This document shows positions 48,684-61,020 of a stretch of DNA of 64,000 nucleotides, one piece after another (positions within the stretch are counted from its first letter, which is position 1; the number at the start of each line of letters is the position of its first letter). A program made the translations under genes and the position numbers. Source of the DNA: Dillenia suffruticosa (Eukaryota; Streptophyta; Magnoliopsida; Dilleniales; Dilleniaceae); the NCBI GenBank assembly GCA_033439265.1, contig JAVTVX010000013.1, forward strand, positions 7,962,501 through 8,026,500, given 5' to 3'. The notes under the pieces are model-generated. The model worked only from the letters and a program-made list of their open reading frames with translations. It did not search any database and was not told the DNA's origin.

Positions 48684-51600
48684 TCAACAAAAATCATAAT
48701 CGTCATTGTCATCCTCATCGTCATCATGCGTCTCCAAATTAGACTCTTCAACATCATTTTCATCATCCTCTTCATCATCTTCATCAGAATCCTCATCCTC
48801 ATCATTTGTCTCAAAATTAGATTCTTCATCATCTTCTTCATGAATTTCACTTGCATCCACATCTATCACTACTCCGCTAGGATCTCGTAACGTAGGAATA
48901 TTATATTTCTCGGTCTGAACTGTATTGACAACTTGCTCTTGTTGATATGCTGTTTTTTCCCAATGTTCTTCAATTTTTTTCCGTGCTTTCGTTTTAAAAA
49001 CAGCCCACCAATCAATTTTGTCACGTTTGAAACTAGGATATGAAGCATAAAATACTTGAATCGCTTGTTGTGCCAACACAAATGGTTCATATCTTTTATA
49101 CAATTTTTTATGATTTATTTCAACCAAATTAAACTGTGGATGCACTTTCATCCATTTCACAGGGTCAAACCAGCGACACATAAATAAAACAACTCGTAAT
49201 GCTGGACCAGGGTACTCTACCTCAACGATTTCATCCAACAAACCATAAAAATCATTTTGACCTCCACCATCATTAGAGGACTGAACGCAAACTCCACTAT
49301 TCATTGTCGTTTTGCCCACTCCATATTCTTCAGTATGAAATTTATACCCGTTTATAAAATAAGATGGCCAAGTTCGTACCATTGCTTTTGGACCCCATGA
49401 CAGATGGATTAACAATTCTTGCTGAAGTTGAGCTTGATTATCATGGACCTAAAGTTAAGTAAATATGTTAAAATATTTTAACATAAATTTTTAAATAATT
49501 GATAGTCAACTTACATATTTTTTGAATCATGGTGCAAATTCTTCATCGCAGTAACGATCAAACTCATGTCTCGAAAGTTGAGAATATACGTTTTGGAAAA
49601 TTCTACCATTAAAGGAAATAATATTTATCACACATAATGTACGACATAAGAAATATATAAAATAAAAAATATACACTCACTCGAAAAATGGTGTCACTTC
49701 TGGACAGTTCAGTAAAATATATGTGTGGGCTGCCCTCCATTCTTGATCAGTTAAATATCTACGCTTACATGATCCACTTGGTCGACCAAGGTAGTTAAAA
49801 ATTGAGAATGAATTCTCATTTGGATCAATAGAACCCTCATCATTTCTTCCCGGTCTCCGCCTCTTGCACTGAACGTGAGGCTCAAAATAATATGATGCAA
49901 ACGTTGTTACTTCCTCCACAATATATGCATTGACAATAGAGGCTTCAACACGTGCCTTATTTTTAACTTTCTTCTTCAAATGATATAGGAATCTAATTGT
50001 AATAAAACAAAATGTTTTAGAAATTTATATGTAATGAAATTACGAAATTTATATGCCTTCATAACGAAGAAAAAAAGATGAAAACTCACCTTTCAAATGG
50101 ATACATCCATCTAAATTGGACAGGACCTCCAACTTTTGCCTCATATGGCAAGTGAACCAAAAGATGTTCCATGGAATCAAAAAATGACGGGGGAAAAATC
50201 CTTTCTAAATTACACAAAATTATTGGGATCTCTCTCTCAAACATCTCCATGTGTGAATGTTTCAACACTGTCGAGCAAATATCATGAAGAAAAATACTTA
50301 GCTCCGTAATGGCACCCCAAACAAAATTCGGTAAGAGTTCCTTAAAAGCAATAGGAATTAATCTTTCCATAAATATATGGCAATCATGACTTTTCAAACC
50401 AATTAACTCACATTCCTTTAAATCGACACATCTTCCAAGATTTGAGACATAACCATCAGGAAATCTCAATGATTTCAACCATTCACAAACAAGCCGTCTC
50501 TGATCCTTATTCAATGTATAAACTGCCTTCGGTTTTGGTCCCCTACTACTTTCATCGACATCAAGAGTGGGTCGTTTACAAATGAGTCGCATATCTTTTC
50601 TTGCATTCAAGTTGTCTTTCGTTTTCCCAGTGATATCCATCACTGTATTTATCAGATTATCAAAGACATTCTTCTCGATATGCATTACATCAAGATTATG
50701 ATGAACCAACAGTGTCTTCCAATACGGTAAATCCCAAAATAAACTTCGTTTCGTCCATTTATGCGAATGTCCATAGCCATATGTTGTACCATGTGGTTCT
50801 TCAATAACATATGGAAAGTTAATGACTCTATGCCAAATTTGTTCACCGGTTAATCTCAGTGGAGGAGGTGTTCTTTCATTTTTATTCTTAGTGAATTCAT
50901 CTTTATTTCTTCTGAATTTATGATTTAACGGTAAAAATTGTCTATGGCAATCAAAATAACTCGCTTTCTTCCCATGTTTCAATCTGAATGATTTTGATCT
51001 CTCCAAACAAATTGGACATCCTAAAATCCCTGCGGTACTCCATCCTGATAACATACCATACGCAGGAAAATCATTAATGGTCCAAAGAAGAGCAGCCTTC
51101 ATTACAAACGTCTGATTAATATGAACATCATATGTAGGAACACCTTCATCCCATAGTTGTTTCAACTCCGCAATCAAAGGTTGCATGTAAACATCTATTA
51201 ATTTCTTTGGATTTTGCGGGCCAGGCACAACCAATGTTAAAAACATATACGGTGCCTTCATACACATACTGGGTGGAAAATTATATGGAGTTAAGATAAC
51301 TGGCCAACATGAATAATTTCTTCCTGATTTACCAAATGGTGCAAATCCATCAGCACAAAGATCTAATCTAATATTTCGAGTCTCTCTCGCGAACTCATGA
51401 TATGTTCTATCAAAATATTTCCACGCTTCTGCATCTGAAGGATGACACATTAACCCCTCTTCTGTTTCATGATTTGCATGCCAGGTCATGTGTTTAGCTG
51501 TGGTCTCAGATGCATAAAGTCTTTGTAACCTAGGAGTTAAAGGCAAATAAAACATTTGTCTGTATGATTTACGCTGCTGAGTACGACCCGACCTCCGAGA

Positions 51601-52443
51601 ATTCTTGTATCTACTTTGATTACAGAATTTACAAAATTCTGCTTCTTTGTCATCTCCCCAAAATAGCATACAAGCATCTCTGCAAACATCTATTCTCTGT
51701 ACTGGAAGACCTAATTCTTTCACAAGCTTTTTCATACTATAGAAGTCATTGGGCATAATATGATCACGCGGCAATACTTCTCCAATAACTTGAACAAAAT
51801 CATTAAAACAATTCTCAGATACATTATGCTCTGTCTTGACATTCAACAATCTTGCGGTTAGAGATAGTTTCGTATGGCTATCACAACCAGCCCACAAAGG
51901 TTCATCTGCAGCTCTTAAGACTTTCTGAAATTGGAGAGATGATTCATTTGACAGATTTTGATCAACACCTACTACTTCTACCTCCTCCAATGGTGATGCA
52001 TAACTAGTATACCCATGTTCAAATGTTGGAACAAAACTAGAACTTGCAGCGCTTGGATCAGGAACAAAATTCGGACCCACTGCATCAATTACCATCCTCT
52101 GATACGGATTCAATTGTTCATAATAACTCCGATCCCCACTAACTGAGAATTGTCTATTTCGTCCATACTCTTCATCAGAAATGAATGGTTCACCATGGCA
52201 TGTCCAATTATAGTAATTCGGGGTAAAACCAACTCTACAAAGATGTTCCCTAACTTTATCACACTCCAAAAATTTACCATTTCGACACCTTCTACACGGA
52301 CACCTTAGCTTATTCCCATCCATAAAATCAACTTGAGTACAAGCAAAATGTAAAAATTGCTCCAACCCAAATATAAATTCATCAGTTAAACCCCGACGAT
52401 CAGATAAGTTCTTCTTATACATCCAACTTCTTTCGTTCTGCAT
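48684..52443 (-). CDS. TNP2-type CACTA transposase, interrupted by one nonsense codon
   Basis: Four exons on the minus strand: 52443-50090, 49992-49681, 49602-49515 and 49448-48684. The total is 1173 codons. The start is the ATG giving MQNERSWMYKK. Residues 1-75 form the transposase-associated zinc-binding domain (RCPCRRCRN...HLCRVGF). The TNP2/Transposase_21 core follows, with CRDACMLFWGDDKEAEFC, LDLCADGFAPFG and TINDFPAYGMLSGWST...GCPIC, which hold the conserved Asp and Cys positions of CACTA transposases. A DUF4218 region (LIPIAFKELLP...RWMYPFERFLYHLKKKV) spans the exon 1-2 junction, and a DUF4216 region (FYGLLDEIVEVEYPG...VVLFMCRWFDP) lies in exon 4. The C-terminus is Asp/Glu-rich. Codon 914 (49529-49527) is TGA where the family has Trp in an AP-W-FK motif, so the DUF4216 half would not be made. 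The core is otherwise intact. Confidence 0.92.
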
Positions 52444-53090
52444 TTTCTCTGTCTCCAAATTTAAACTTTTTGAAATATTAATAAGAATTCAAATAAGATC
52501 TACAAACAAAACTACTAAATCATCATAAGTAATATAATCAATATTTCAAACTAAAATCATATAACAATAAACAATAACGTTTATTGTACAAAAATGAAAT
52601 GATCATAAATACAAAGATTAATTTCACAAAAATTAAATATAATAATAAATAATATTATAAACTTATTTAATATAAAACAAATTAACTAAATTATTACAAT
52701 AACATTAAATATTATAATAAAATAAAATAAATTATCAAATATTAAACATTTAACAACATTGATTATTTAACAAATCCATATAAAATTTAATATAAACTAC
52801 TGAGTATTGTTAATCACAAACATCTCATAATCATTTATCACATAAAATTTACTATTAATTACATTTTAACATCATTAGAGTACAAAATAAAACAATTATC
52901 ACCACCAATTAATAACTCACCGATAGAGTCTGATATCAACACCAGTAACAGCTTCCAATCCAAATAGTCGATAACCGCAAAACCTAACACATAAAAAAAG
53001 ATTTATAAATAAACTAATAAGTTAGTTAAAACAATATTATAAAAAAATCTTTTAAATAACATTTCTCACAAATTTAAATAATACAATTCA

Positions 53091-53640
53091 AACTACATTG
53101 CTTTTTGTACGGGACCTGTCCCATTGGGCCGGGCCGGGCCCAATGGGCCTGGCCGAGCCCAATGGGCCTGGCCGGGTCGAATGGGCCTGGCCCAGTCCAA
53201 TGGGCCACGATGGGAAGCCAGGGGCCATCGTGGCCCATCGCGCAGCAGGGACACAACAAGGGCTGCGCGGCACCTTCCTGCGTCGGGGCCGCGCAGCCAC
53301 TGCTGCCCCTTCGCGCGGCGGAGGCGCAAAAAGGGACAGCGGCCCCTTCCCGCGGAGGACGTGCAAAGGGCCCAGCGGCCCCTTCGCGCGTCTGGGCCTC
53401 GAAGGGGCTGCAGGCCCTTCGCGCAGCAGGGCAGCGCAGCCCCTGCTGCCCATTATCGCGGCGGAGGCGCAAACGGGACAGCGGCCCCTTTGCGCCTCTG
53501 GGCAGCGAAGGGGCGACGGCCCCATTGGCCATCTCGGTAGCGAAGGGGCGACGGCCCCTTCGCGCACCTGGGCAGCGCAGGGGAGGCAGCGCCTTCGCGC
53601 ACCTCGCCCTTCATGGATCTACCATAAAAAACTCAGATCC
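53091..53640 (-). promoter_or_regulatory. GC-rich leader of the CACTA element with TGGGCC repeats
   Basis: About 550 bp of strongly GC-rich DNA in an AT-rich element, some 650 bp upstream of the transposase ATG. At 53118-53208 a roughly 20-bp unit containing CAATGGGCCTGGCC is repeated four to five times. At 53230-53600 GGCCCCTTCGCGC/GCAGCGAAGGGG words recur about eight times. TGGGCC is the site II / TCP-factor core in plant promoters. The position matches the GC-rich first exon (downstream control region) of maize Spm, which is methylated in silenced elements. Regulatory function is inferred. The overlapping open frames here are compositional artefacts. Confidence 0.6.
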
Positions 53641-53779
53641 GGCGGCTGGCCGCCGGATCTGCCGTCTACGGCGAAGAGAGAGAATGAGAGAGAGAGAGAT
53701 TACCTAACACTATCGTAGATCCGGCATCCCTTCCGCCATCCCTTCGCAGTACCCCTTCGCGGCTGCTCTTCACAAACAA

Positions 53780-53786
53780 GATGAAC

Positions 53787-53840
<54 letters not shown>

Positions 53841-53872
53841 GAGAGAGACAGACAGAGAGAGAGTGTGTGTGT
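53780..53872. repeat. (GA)n and (ACAG)n microsatellites
   Basis: GA repeat grading into ACAG units, then GA and GT runs, inside the CACTA element. Confidence 0.93.
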
Positions 53873-53916
53873 CAAAAATATCTTGGATTTTGCTTCAAAA
53901 TCCAAGTTGTCCCAAA

Positions 53917-54655
53917 ATTCGTCCCTGATTTAGGGACGAATTTTTTTTGTCCCAAAATTCGTTCCTGATTTAGGGACGAATTTTTTTTCGTCCCTGATTC
54001 AGGGACGAATTTTTTTTTCGTCCCTGATTCAGGGACGATTTATTTTTTCGTCCCTGATTCAGGGACGAATTTTCTTTTCGTCCCTGATTCAGGGACGAAT
54101 TTATTTTTCGTCCCTGATACAGGGACGAATTTTCTTTTCGTCCCTGATTCAGGGACGAATTTTCTTTTCGTCCCTGATGCAGGGACGAATTTTCTTTTCG
54201 TCCCTGATGCAGGGACGAATTTTCTTTTCGTCCCTGATGCAGGGACGAATTTTCTTTTCGTCCCTGATGCAGGGACGAATTTTCTTTTCGTCCCTGATGC
54301 AGGGACGAATTTTCTTTTCGTCCCTGATGCAGGGACGAATTTTCTTTTCGTCCCTGATTCAGGGACGAATTTTCTTTTCGTCACTGATACAGGGACGAAT
54401 TATTTTTTCGTCCCTGATGCAGGGACGAATTATTTTTTCGTCCCTGATGCAGGGACGAATTTTTTTTTCGTCCCTGTTTCAGGGACGAATTATTTTTTCG
54501 TCCCTGATTCAGGGACGAATTTATTTTTCGTCCTTGATTCAGGGACGAATTATTTTTTCGTCCCTGATTCCGGGACGAATTTATTTTTCGTCCCTGATTC
54601 AGGGACGAAATTTTTTTCCCTCCCTGAAGCCGGAACGAATATCTTTTTCGTCCCA
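53917..54655. repeat. 30-bp palindromic tandem array in the CACTA element
   Basis: About 24 head-to-tail units. From 54001 the period is exactly 30 bp. Each unit has inverted arms TCGTCCCTGA and TCAGGGACGA around one base (T or G on the plus strand), then a T-rich spacer such as ATTTTCTTT. Most variation is in the spacer and the central base. The period is a multiple of three, so frames stay open and encode a 10-residue repeat (e.g. KRKFVPASGT), but this is probably not coding. It lies between the GC-rich leader and the right terminus, in the subterminal control zone. Confidence 0.97.
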
Positions 54656-55107
54656 TCTCAACTATATTAACATGGTTTTTCAAGTCAAAATTGAAGGAAA
54701 AATATTGAAAGCAATCAAACAATATCGAGTGTACTATTTTTGATTAACTGAAATTTATGATTTATTCTTACGCTTTCTTGTTCAAAAGCATAATACCTTA
54801 ACTACCAGTTCTAATAGAGCTAATCTGATAACATATCACAAAATGTACATTGTAAAGAAGGGAATGAGAGTGAATTATATGCCTTTTGCAGTGGGAAGAT
54901 TAGAGAGTTTATAGAGTGTATATTGGAATAAATTCAGATCGTAAAGGGGCTTGAAAAAGACCCGATAAATGAAAAATAGATCTTTGTTCAAATAGATTTC
55001 TACGCATATTCTGTTTTTCAACATGGCCAAGAATTTGTCATGGGAGAGATGGTTTTTATTTTTTATTTTTTTTATATGAAATATCTTTACTTTTGCTTCA
55101 AAAACAA

Positions 55108-55205
55108 ATTTGTCCCAAAATTCGTCCCTCATTCAGGGACGAATATTTTTTTCGTCCCTCATTCAGGGACGAATATTTTTTTTGTCCCTGATTCAGGGAC
55201 CAAAT
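55108..55205. repeat. Short outlier of the GTCCC palindrome repeat
   Basis: Three units of the TCGTCCCT..AGGGACGA motif at about 30-bp spacing, separated from the main array by unique AT-rich sequence. Confidence 0.88.
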
Positions 55206-55699
55206 TTTTTCTTCTGAAAATTTTTTTTCGACCGTAATTCACCGACAAAATTATTTTTTGAGGATGATGGAACAACGTACAACAAAAATTATCTCGCTTG
55301 ATATCATAACTCAATTTTATGTTTTCTTTTATCAATGATCATTTATCGACGGAATCATACTAAATATATTTTATTTGTTTAATTTAGTTTAAAGCTAAAT
55401 TATACTAATAACAAATGCAAAACGGAACGAAAATATCGAACTTGCTTATAAATTTTTAATTTTTTCGACAAGTTATTTTCTTACTCACTAACCCTTCAAT
55501 TATGTTACGAAATATAAATTTCAAATTGTAATAGTATTTTTACAAATTTTACTAAATAAACAAATTCAAAATTGAATTTAAGTTTAGTAGAGGAAATTAA
55601 TGATACACTATAATGTTCCTCCCGAAGATAGACTTTAGTAGTCCACTAATTTTCCCGGAAATCATTCCCTTATATTTTGAATTTTGCTTCAAACACTCT

Positions 55700-55835
55700 T
55701 TTGTCCCAAAATTCGTCCCTAATTCTGGGATGAAAAACCTTTTCGTCCCTGAATCGGGGACGAAATTTATTTTTCGTCCCAGAATCAGGGACAAAATATT
55801 TTTTCGTCCCTGATTCAGGGACGAAATTTTTTTTT
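55700..55835. repeat. Second outlier of the GTCCC palindrome repeat
   Basis: About four units at 30-33-bp spacing with variants (TTCTGGGATGAA, AATCGGGGACGAA), ending in a switch to CTACGACGAAAG-type motifs. Confidence 0.88.
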
Positions 55836-56404
55836 TTCGCTACAATCTACGACGAAAGAATGATTTCATCGCTAAATTTTCGATAAATATATGTTTTCGT
55901 AGCAATTTGTAGTAAATTTAACGAAAAATAATTATTTTCTTTACGATTTTAACAACCATACTTATGGTTTCTGATAATTAAACTCTTTCAATACACTAAA
56001 ATAGAAACTAAATCGATAAATTATTAATAATATTGGCGTATTATGATATAATTATAAAAAATTATTCAATGTATTGATTATTATTTAACAAGTATTTCTA
56101 CTTTAACTCTTTATTTACTTAATCGAATATTTAAACAAATATATAAAATAAAGTTATCAGTGTTATAAATGGAAAATTTAACTGATAATGAATAAAAAAT
56201 TAATATACTAATAATATTATTTTGTAACAAATAAAAAGATACTATATTATGACTCTTTTATATAAATAGACAATGAATGAAAGATTTTATTTAATATTTT
56301 TTGAACATTTTAAGATTTTTATACGCTCTAAGTGTATAACACCGTTTTCAAATCATTTTTTATATTACAAAATGTTTATCATACAAGAAAATGTATCTAA
56401 TTAC

Positions 56405-57030
56405 TGAAAAATTAATTTTAACGACGAATTTTATCATAAATGTTATTTTTCCCACTCATTTGCAACAAAATTAGCAACAAATAATCAAATTTGTTGCGAC
56501 GAATATAAATATTCGTCGCTAATTTTGCAACGAATTTAGAAATTCGTAGCAAATTTAGGGATAAATTCATTTTCGTCCCAAATTTAGCGACGAATTCAGA
56601 AGTTCGTCCCAATAATTTTGAACAAATTTTAAATTCGTCCCGAATTTAGGGACGAATTTCGTTTTCGTCCCTAATTTAGGGACGAATTTCGTTTTCGTAC
56701 CTATTTTTGGGATGAATTTCTTTTTCGTCGCAAATTTAGGGACGATTTTTGAAATTCGTCGCAAATTTTGCGACGAATTTTGAAATTCGTCGCAAATTTA
56801 GCGACGAAATATTTTTTCGTCCCAAATTTGCAACGAATTTTGCTTCAAATAATTTTCGTCACAAATTTGCGACGAATTTTGTAACGAAAAAGTTTTTAGT
56901 TGCTAAATTTGCGACGAAAATATTTTTGTTGCTAAAATTATGGCTAATTTGCGACAATAACATTTTTTGTTGCTAAATTTGTTGCAGATTTGCGACGAAT
57001 ATTTTTCGTCGCTAAATTTCGTCGCTAAAT
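56405..57030. repeat. Right subterminal repeats of the CACTA element
   Basis: Many TTCGTCGC and TTCGTCCC words in both orientations, mixed at 56500-56830 and mostly TCGTCGCTAAATTT types next to the terminus. They mirror the left-end array and are the likely TNPA-type binding region. Confidence 0.9.
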
Positions 57031-57051
57031 TCCGCTTTTTTTGTAGTGTCT

Positions 57052-60000
57052 GGCATTGGCTTTTGTTGTTGAGTGCACATTTTGTTTTTCCTGTTTTTTC
57101 TACCTGCTCTTTTATTATTTGCATTTATCCTGTGATTATTTGTTGCCGAACTTTTGTTCTTTGGGTGGCTGTTGCTCAGGCCTACGCCAAACCTTTTGTA
57201 CAGTTCAGATTAACATAGTATATTGAAAATTTAAATTAAAAATTTAAAATAATATTTTCAATTTGAAAGGGTTCAAGATATATTCAGAGGGCTGATTTTT
57301 GGAAGAGGGTAGCCTAAACTTGAACCATTTGTACGATTCTAGTTTGGGCCTGTAATCAAACCATTCACTAGGGTCCGATTGCTGGTGGCAAATCAAGATC
57401 GGGAGACGGGTGTAAAAATTTTATAAAATATTTATTCAAACAATAAATATAAAATATAAAACTATATTAAAAAATCTAAAATATTAACAATAAAATAATT
57501 CAACTATGATATTCTAAAAATCAAATATTTTAATTGAAAACATGTACATTTTTTGTGAAACTAAAAATAATTCTTTTTTTAAATTTGAAGACAGTTTTGA
57601 TGATTAATTGGGATTTTGATGTATGATGAGTGAAAAAAATATAAAAAAATGAATCAAATATATGAAAAGAAGAGAGGTAGTAGAGAGTGAAAATGGAAAG
57701 GAGAGGGAAAAAAGACAAAAAAAAAAAAAAAGAGAGAGAGAAACAAAATAGATGGGGAGAAAGGTCGGGAAGGAAATGGAGAGGGAGAGGAGAGGAAAAG
57801 TTCAAGGAATGAGGTAAAAGAAAAGGAAAAGTATCAAAGTGAAATTGTCAATATCAAATTATTATTTTTTGGGATTACAATCTTATGTATCGTTTTTTTT
57901 TTATTTAAATAATACAACATATATATTTTTTTACTGATTTAAATATATGATGATGATATCATATTTTGTCATTATGTGGTGGATTTTAGTAAAAAGTTTT
58001 ATATGAAATTTAGTTAAATAAATGATTTTTTTTAAAAAAAATAAGTAAAGTAAAATTATAATTAAGTGAATATAAAATAGATATGAGTTATAAATATTAA
58101 TTGAATTTTAAAAAATCAAAAGGATGCAATTGTCCACCCTGATTCCTTCTTACATCCGCCTCTAACCATTGCCATTGCCATTACCATTGTATGCTATGCT
58201 CCAAAACTAAACAAAGGAAAATAAAAATGATAATACAATTAAGTGGATTATATATTATTATACCGGTAACTAAAAAATGCTTAAACTTAAAAAGTAATTT
58301 TAGAGCAAGTTAAGTTAGGATGACTATCACCCCCCACAAAAGTAGGTAGCTCAGAGATCCGCCTGCATGAGTGAAAGGGGCAGGGGAGATTTTTGCTTCG
58401 CCACCCACAATTTGGCGAGTACGCAGCACAACTGTGTGACCAGTGTCATGGACTTGGCCTCCAGTTCTGCTCAGTTCGGTATGAAAATAAATAAATAAAT
58501 AAATAAAAACCTAAAAAGAAGGAAGGAGAATTGGCGATGGGAGGAAATATGAACACGTCGATTTTTGAAACATTTATTTATTGTGTGGAGAGAAATTAAC
58601 CGACGGCTTTCATGATAAAATGTGAAGTATTTGGTTGGGGTGGTCGGTCTCATGATTTCCTCTAAAAAGTTGAGGTTGGATGGTTTAGACCGGCCCAAAA
58701 TTATTTTATATAATAAAATAAATTATGTCCCGGGCAATTGCTACAAGTTTTGGTATACAACGTATAGATATTAATGATTTAATAAAATATATCATGCTGT
58801 ATCTTTTCTTATCTTGAAACATCCTAAATCTAGGCATAAATCATCTAAGTTAATACATTAATCAGCACAAATCAACATACTAAGCATCATCTTGTGATTA
58901 TCATCTCAAATCTCAATAATTACAAGAAATGAAGATGTATAATCCTAGATAAACAAATTGTAATAATAAGGATTGTTTAAAAATATCAAATGAATATCTT
59001 AACTATATTATTTGATCTGAACTTTTCATTGTAAACTTCCTTGATCTGACCACTAAATCAAGGGTAGAAAAGGGAAAACAAAGTTTTGATTAACGTGTAG
59101 AAGTGGTGGTGTGAGAGGTCCGCTTAGTTGGAGTCAACAAGACAACGAGGATCACATTTATTAGTTTTGTCCTTGTTCGTGTTATTCCCGTCCAAAAATT
59201 CAAAATCCAAATAATTTCTAAACAAGAAAAAAAAATATAAGTAAAATCAATTCAAAATATAACGATTGAAAACCTAAATTCCAATATTCATAATTTATTA
59301 ATGTTTTTATTAATAATAATATCAATTTGATCATTAAATACCGATATGAATCAATATAACAGATGATATAAAAATATATCTTTTATTTCCAACATACGAG
59401 AACATGTAAGTAATATTAACTAACAATGTTACCACATCAACGTCAATACTTGCGTGGCATGACACGTAAGCAAAAAGTATATTAAAACCTATGAGATCAA
59501 AGAAAGCATATTAATTGCAACAAACGCTTTAATAGGTAGCATGATATGTTTAAAAGAAAAAGGAAAAGAGTAAAAGAGATTCATATGACTCAAATTAGAT
59601 ATTGTTTTTTAATACAAGGAATTACTAATGTAACAATAATTTAAAATTTTAATTTATATAATTTTATATTTTTTAATAAAATAAAATAAAATCGATGCAA
59701 GTTGGAGCGGTAACACAACCAAAATCACATGCTCCTCATGATTTGAATTTTTCCCTTGGAACACAACATTATTCATGTTCACACAACTAAATCCTTCGGA
59801 ATTTTTTTAAAAAAAATAATAGATTAAATTTTAATAATTAATTTAATTTATTTAATAATTATACAAAAGAAATTATTTTCTATAATATTCTAAACGTACA
59901 AATAAGAAAAGAAAATTTGAGTATTGGGGCTAGGAATTTTCATCCCACCCGCCGCACCAAGCTAGATATCTCGAGGGCTTTTGGAATTTGGACTTGTCTG

Positions 60001-61007
60001 TGGTCCTCAAAAAAAAAAAAAAAAAAAAAAAAAAAATAGAAAAGTAAAAACCAAATTGGCATCTTATTCAAGATTCATGGTCCATGAATGAGTGGTTCAT
60101 TTGATTATGAGACCCACCTAGACCTACGTTATACTCATGCGACAAATTCCTGGAACCCACCCACACATTACCTTAAAGTTTACAAACACACACACACACA
60201 CTCACACAATACAACAAAATTCTTTGGCATTTAAATTCAATTTTACAAATATTATTAATATGCACAAGAGTAATTAAAGAATGTTAAATATTATAATTTA
60301 GTAATAAATTATAATATTATTAAATGAGACTAATTTTACAAAATTCTTTTGGGTTTTGAGTGTTACTCATTTCCCATAGTTAGAAAGAAATAAAAGAGTT
60401 ATGTGCATAAATAGGCATAGGCTGATGCTGATGGCTAATATAGTCCTTCACTTTCTTAAAGGGAGTATATTCAAATTTTAGTACAAATTTTAATAGATTT
60501 ATTAATTGTATGAAAAAAATTTACTGCTGCTGAATAGTGTTAGGCAAACAAGCTTCCTACCGAACAAAAGAAAAGGAAAAAAGTTTGTATTTTGCATTCA
60601 AGCATTCATGAATTCAAGCAACTCATGCTTAATTGATTTAGTAGTTGAATACTATATTTATTAAGTAAGATCTCAAATTCAAATTTTATGGATAAAAAAA
60701 TAGATATAAATAGAGTTTTACTTTTTAAGAGTTTAATACGATTTGAATTCGATTTAATTGAATCTAAAGTGATTACCACAAATTAATCTTGAGTGGGCCT
60801 ACAACCTACGTGACTGGGGCCTCATGATGCATGGATCAAGTAGAGCCCACTTAAAATATGGGTTTTAAGAAAGCGAAGTTGGCCTCAACTGAAAGGCCGG
60901 GTAACCTAAGCCTTTCAGGCTTCCCTTTTAAAATTTGGTGGGCTCAATCAAGTCTTGACTTTGTGCTTCAGATATCAAATGAGCACAAACATTTTAACTT
61001 GACCCAT
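57052..61007. other. AT-rich intergenic region
   Basis: No gene recognised. Contains GA-rich DNA at about 57650-57800, an A run at 60008-60036 and a short (CA)n at about 60187-60201. A less AT-rich stretch at 58320-58480 has no recognisable frame. Confidence 0.5.
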
Positions 61008-61020
61008 AAAAATGTATGTA

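Larger units (their letters stand above)
45472..57048 (-). mobile_element. Complete CACTA (En/Spm-type) DNA transposon, 11,577 bp
   Basis: The left end reads CACTAAAAAAAAG at 45472-45484. The right end on the minus strand reads CACTACAAAAAAAG at 57048-57035, differing by one missing C. The 3-bp direct repeat TCT flanks both ends (45469-45471 and 57049-57051), the target duplication length expected for CACTA elements. Inside are subterminal arrays of TTCGTCGC/TTCGTCCC motifs at both ends and two minus-strand genes, a TNP2-type transposase upstream and a TNPA-like DNA-binding protein downstream. The gene 5' end is the right end. The order is right subterminal repeats, GC-rich leader, TNP2, TNPA-like gene, left subterminal repeats, which parallels maize Spm. 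A nonsense codon in TNP2 may make this copy non-autonomous. Confidence 0.95.

Noticed and set aside
53074..53718. Overlapping 138-206-codon frames in the GC-rich block
   Set aside because: Five frames are open together because stop codons are rare in GC-rich repeats; the content is low-complexity Gly/Pro/Ala/Arg.
53917..54655. CRISPR-like array
   Set aside because: There are no unique spacers, the units are fully tandem palindromes, and the DNA is from a plant nuclear transposon.
54040..54743. Open frames encoding a 10-residue repeat (KRKFVPASGT or GRIFFSSLMQ)
   Set aside because: The frames exist because the repeat period is 30 bp, a multiple of three. Several frames on both strands are open, and the position is a transposon subterminal zone.
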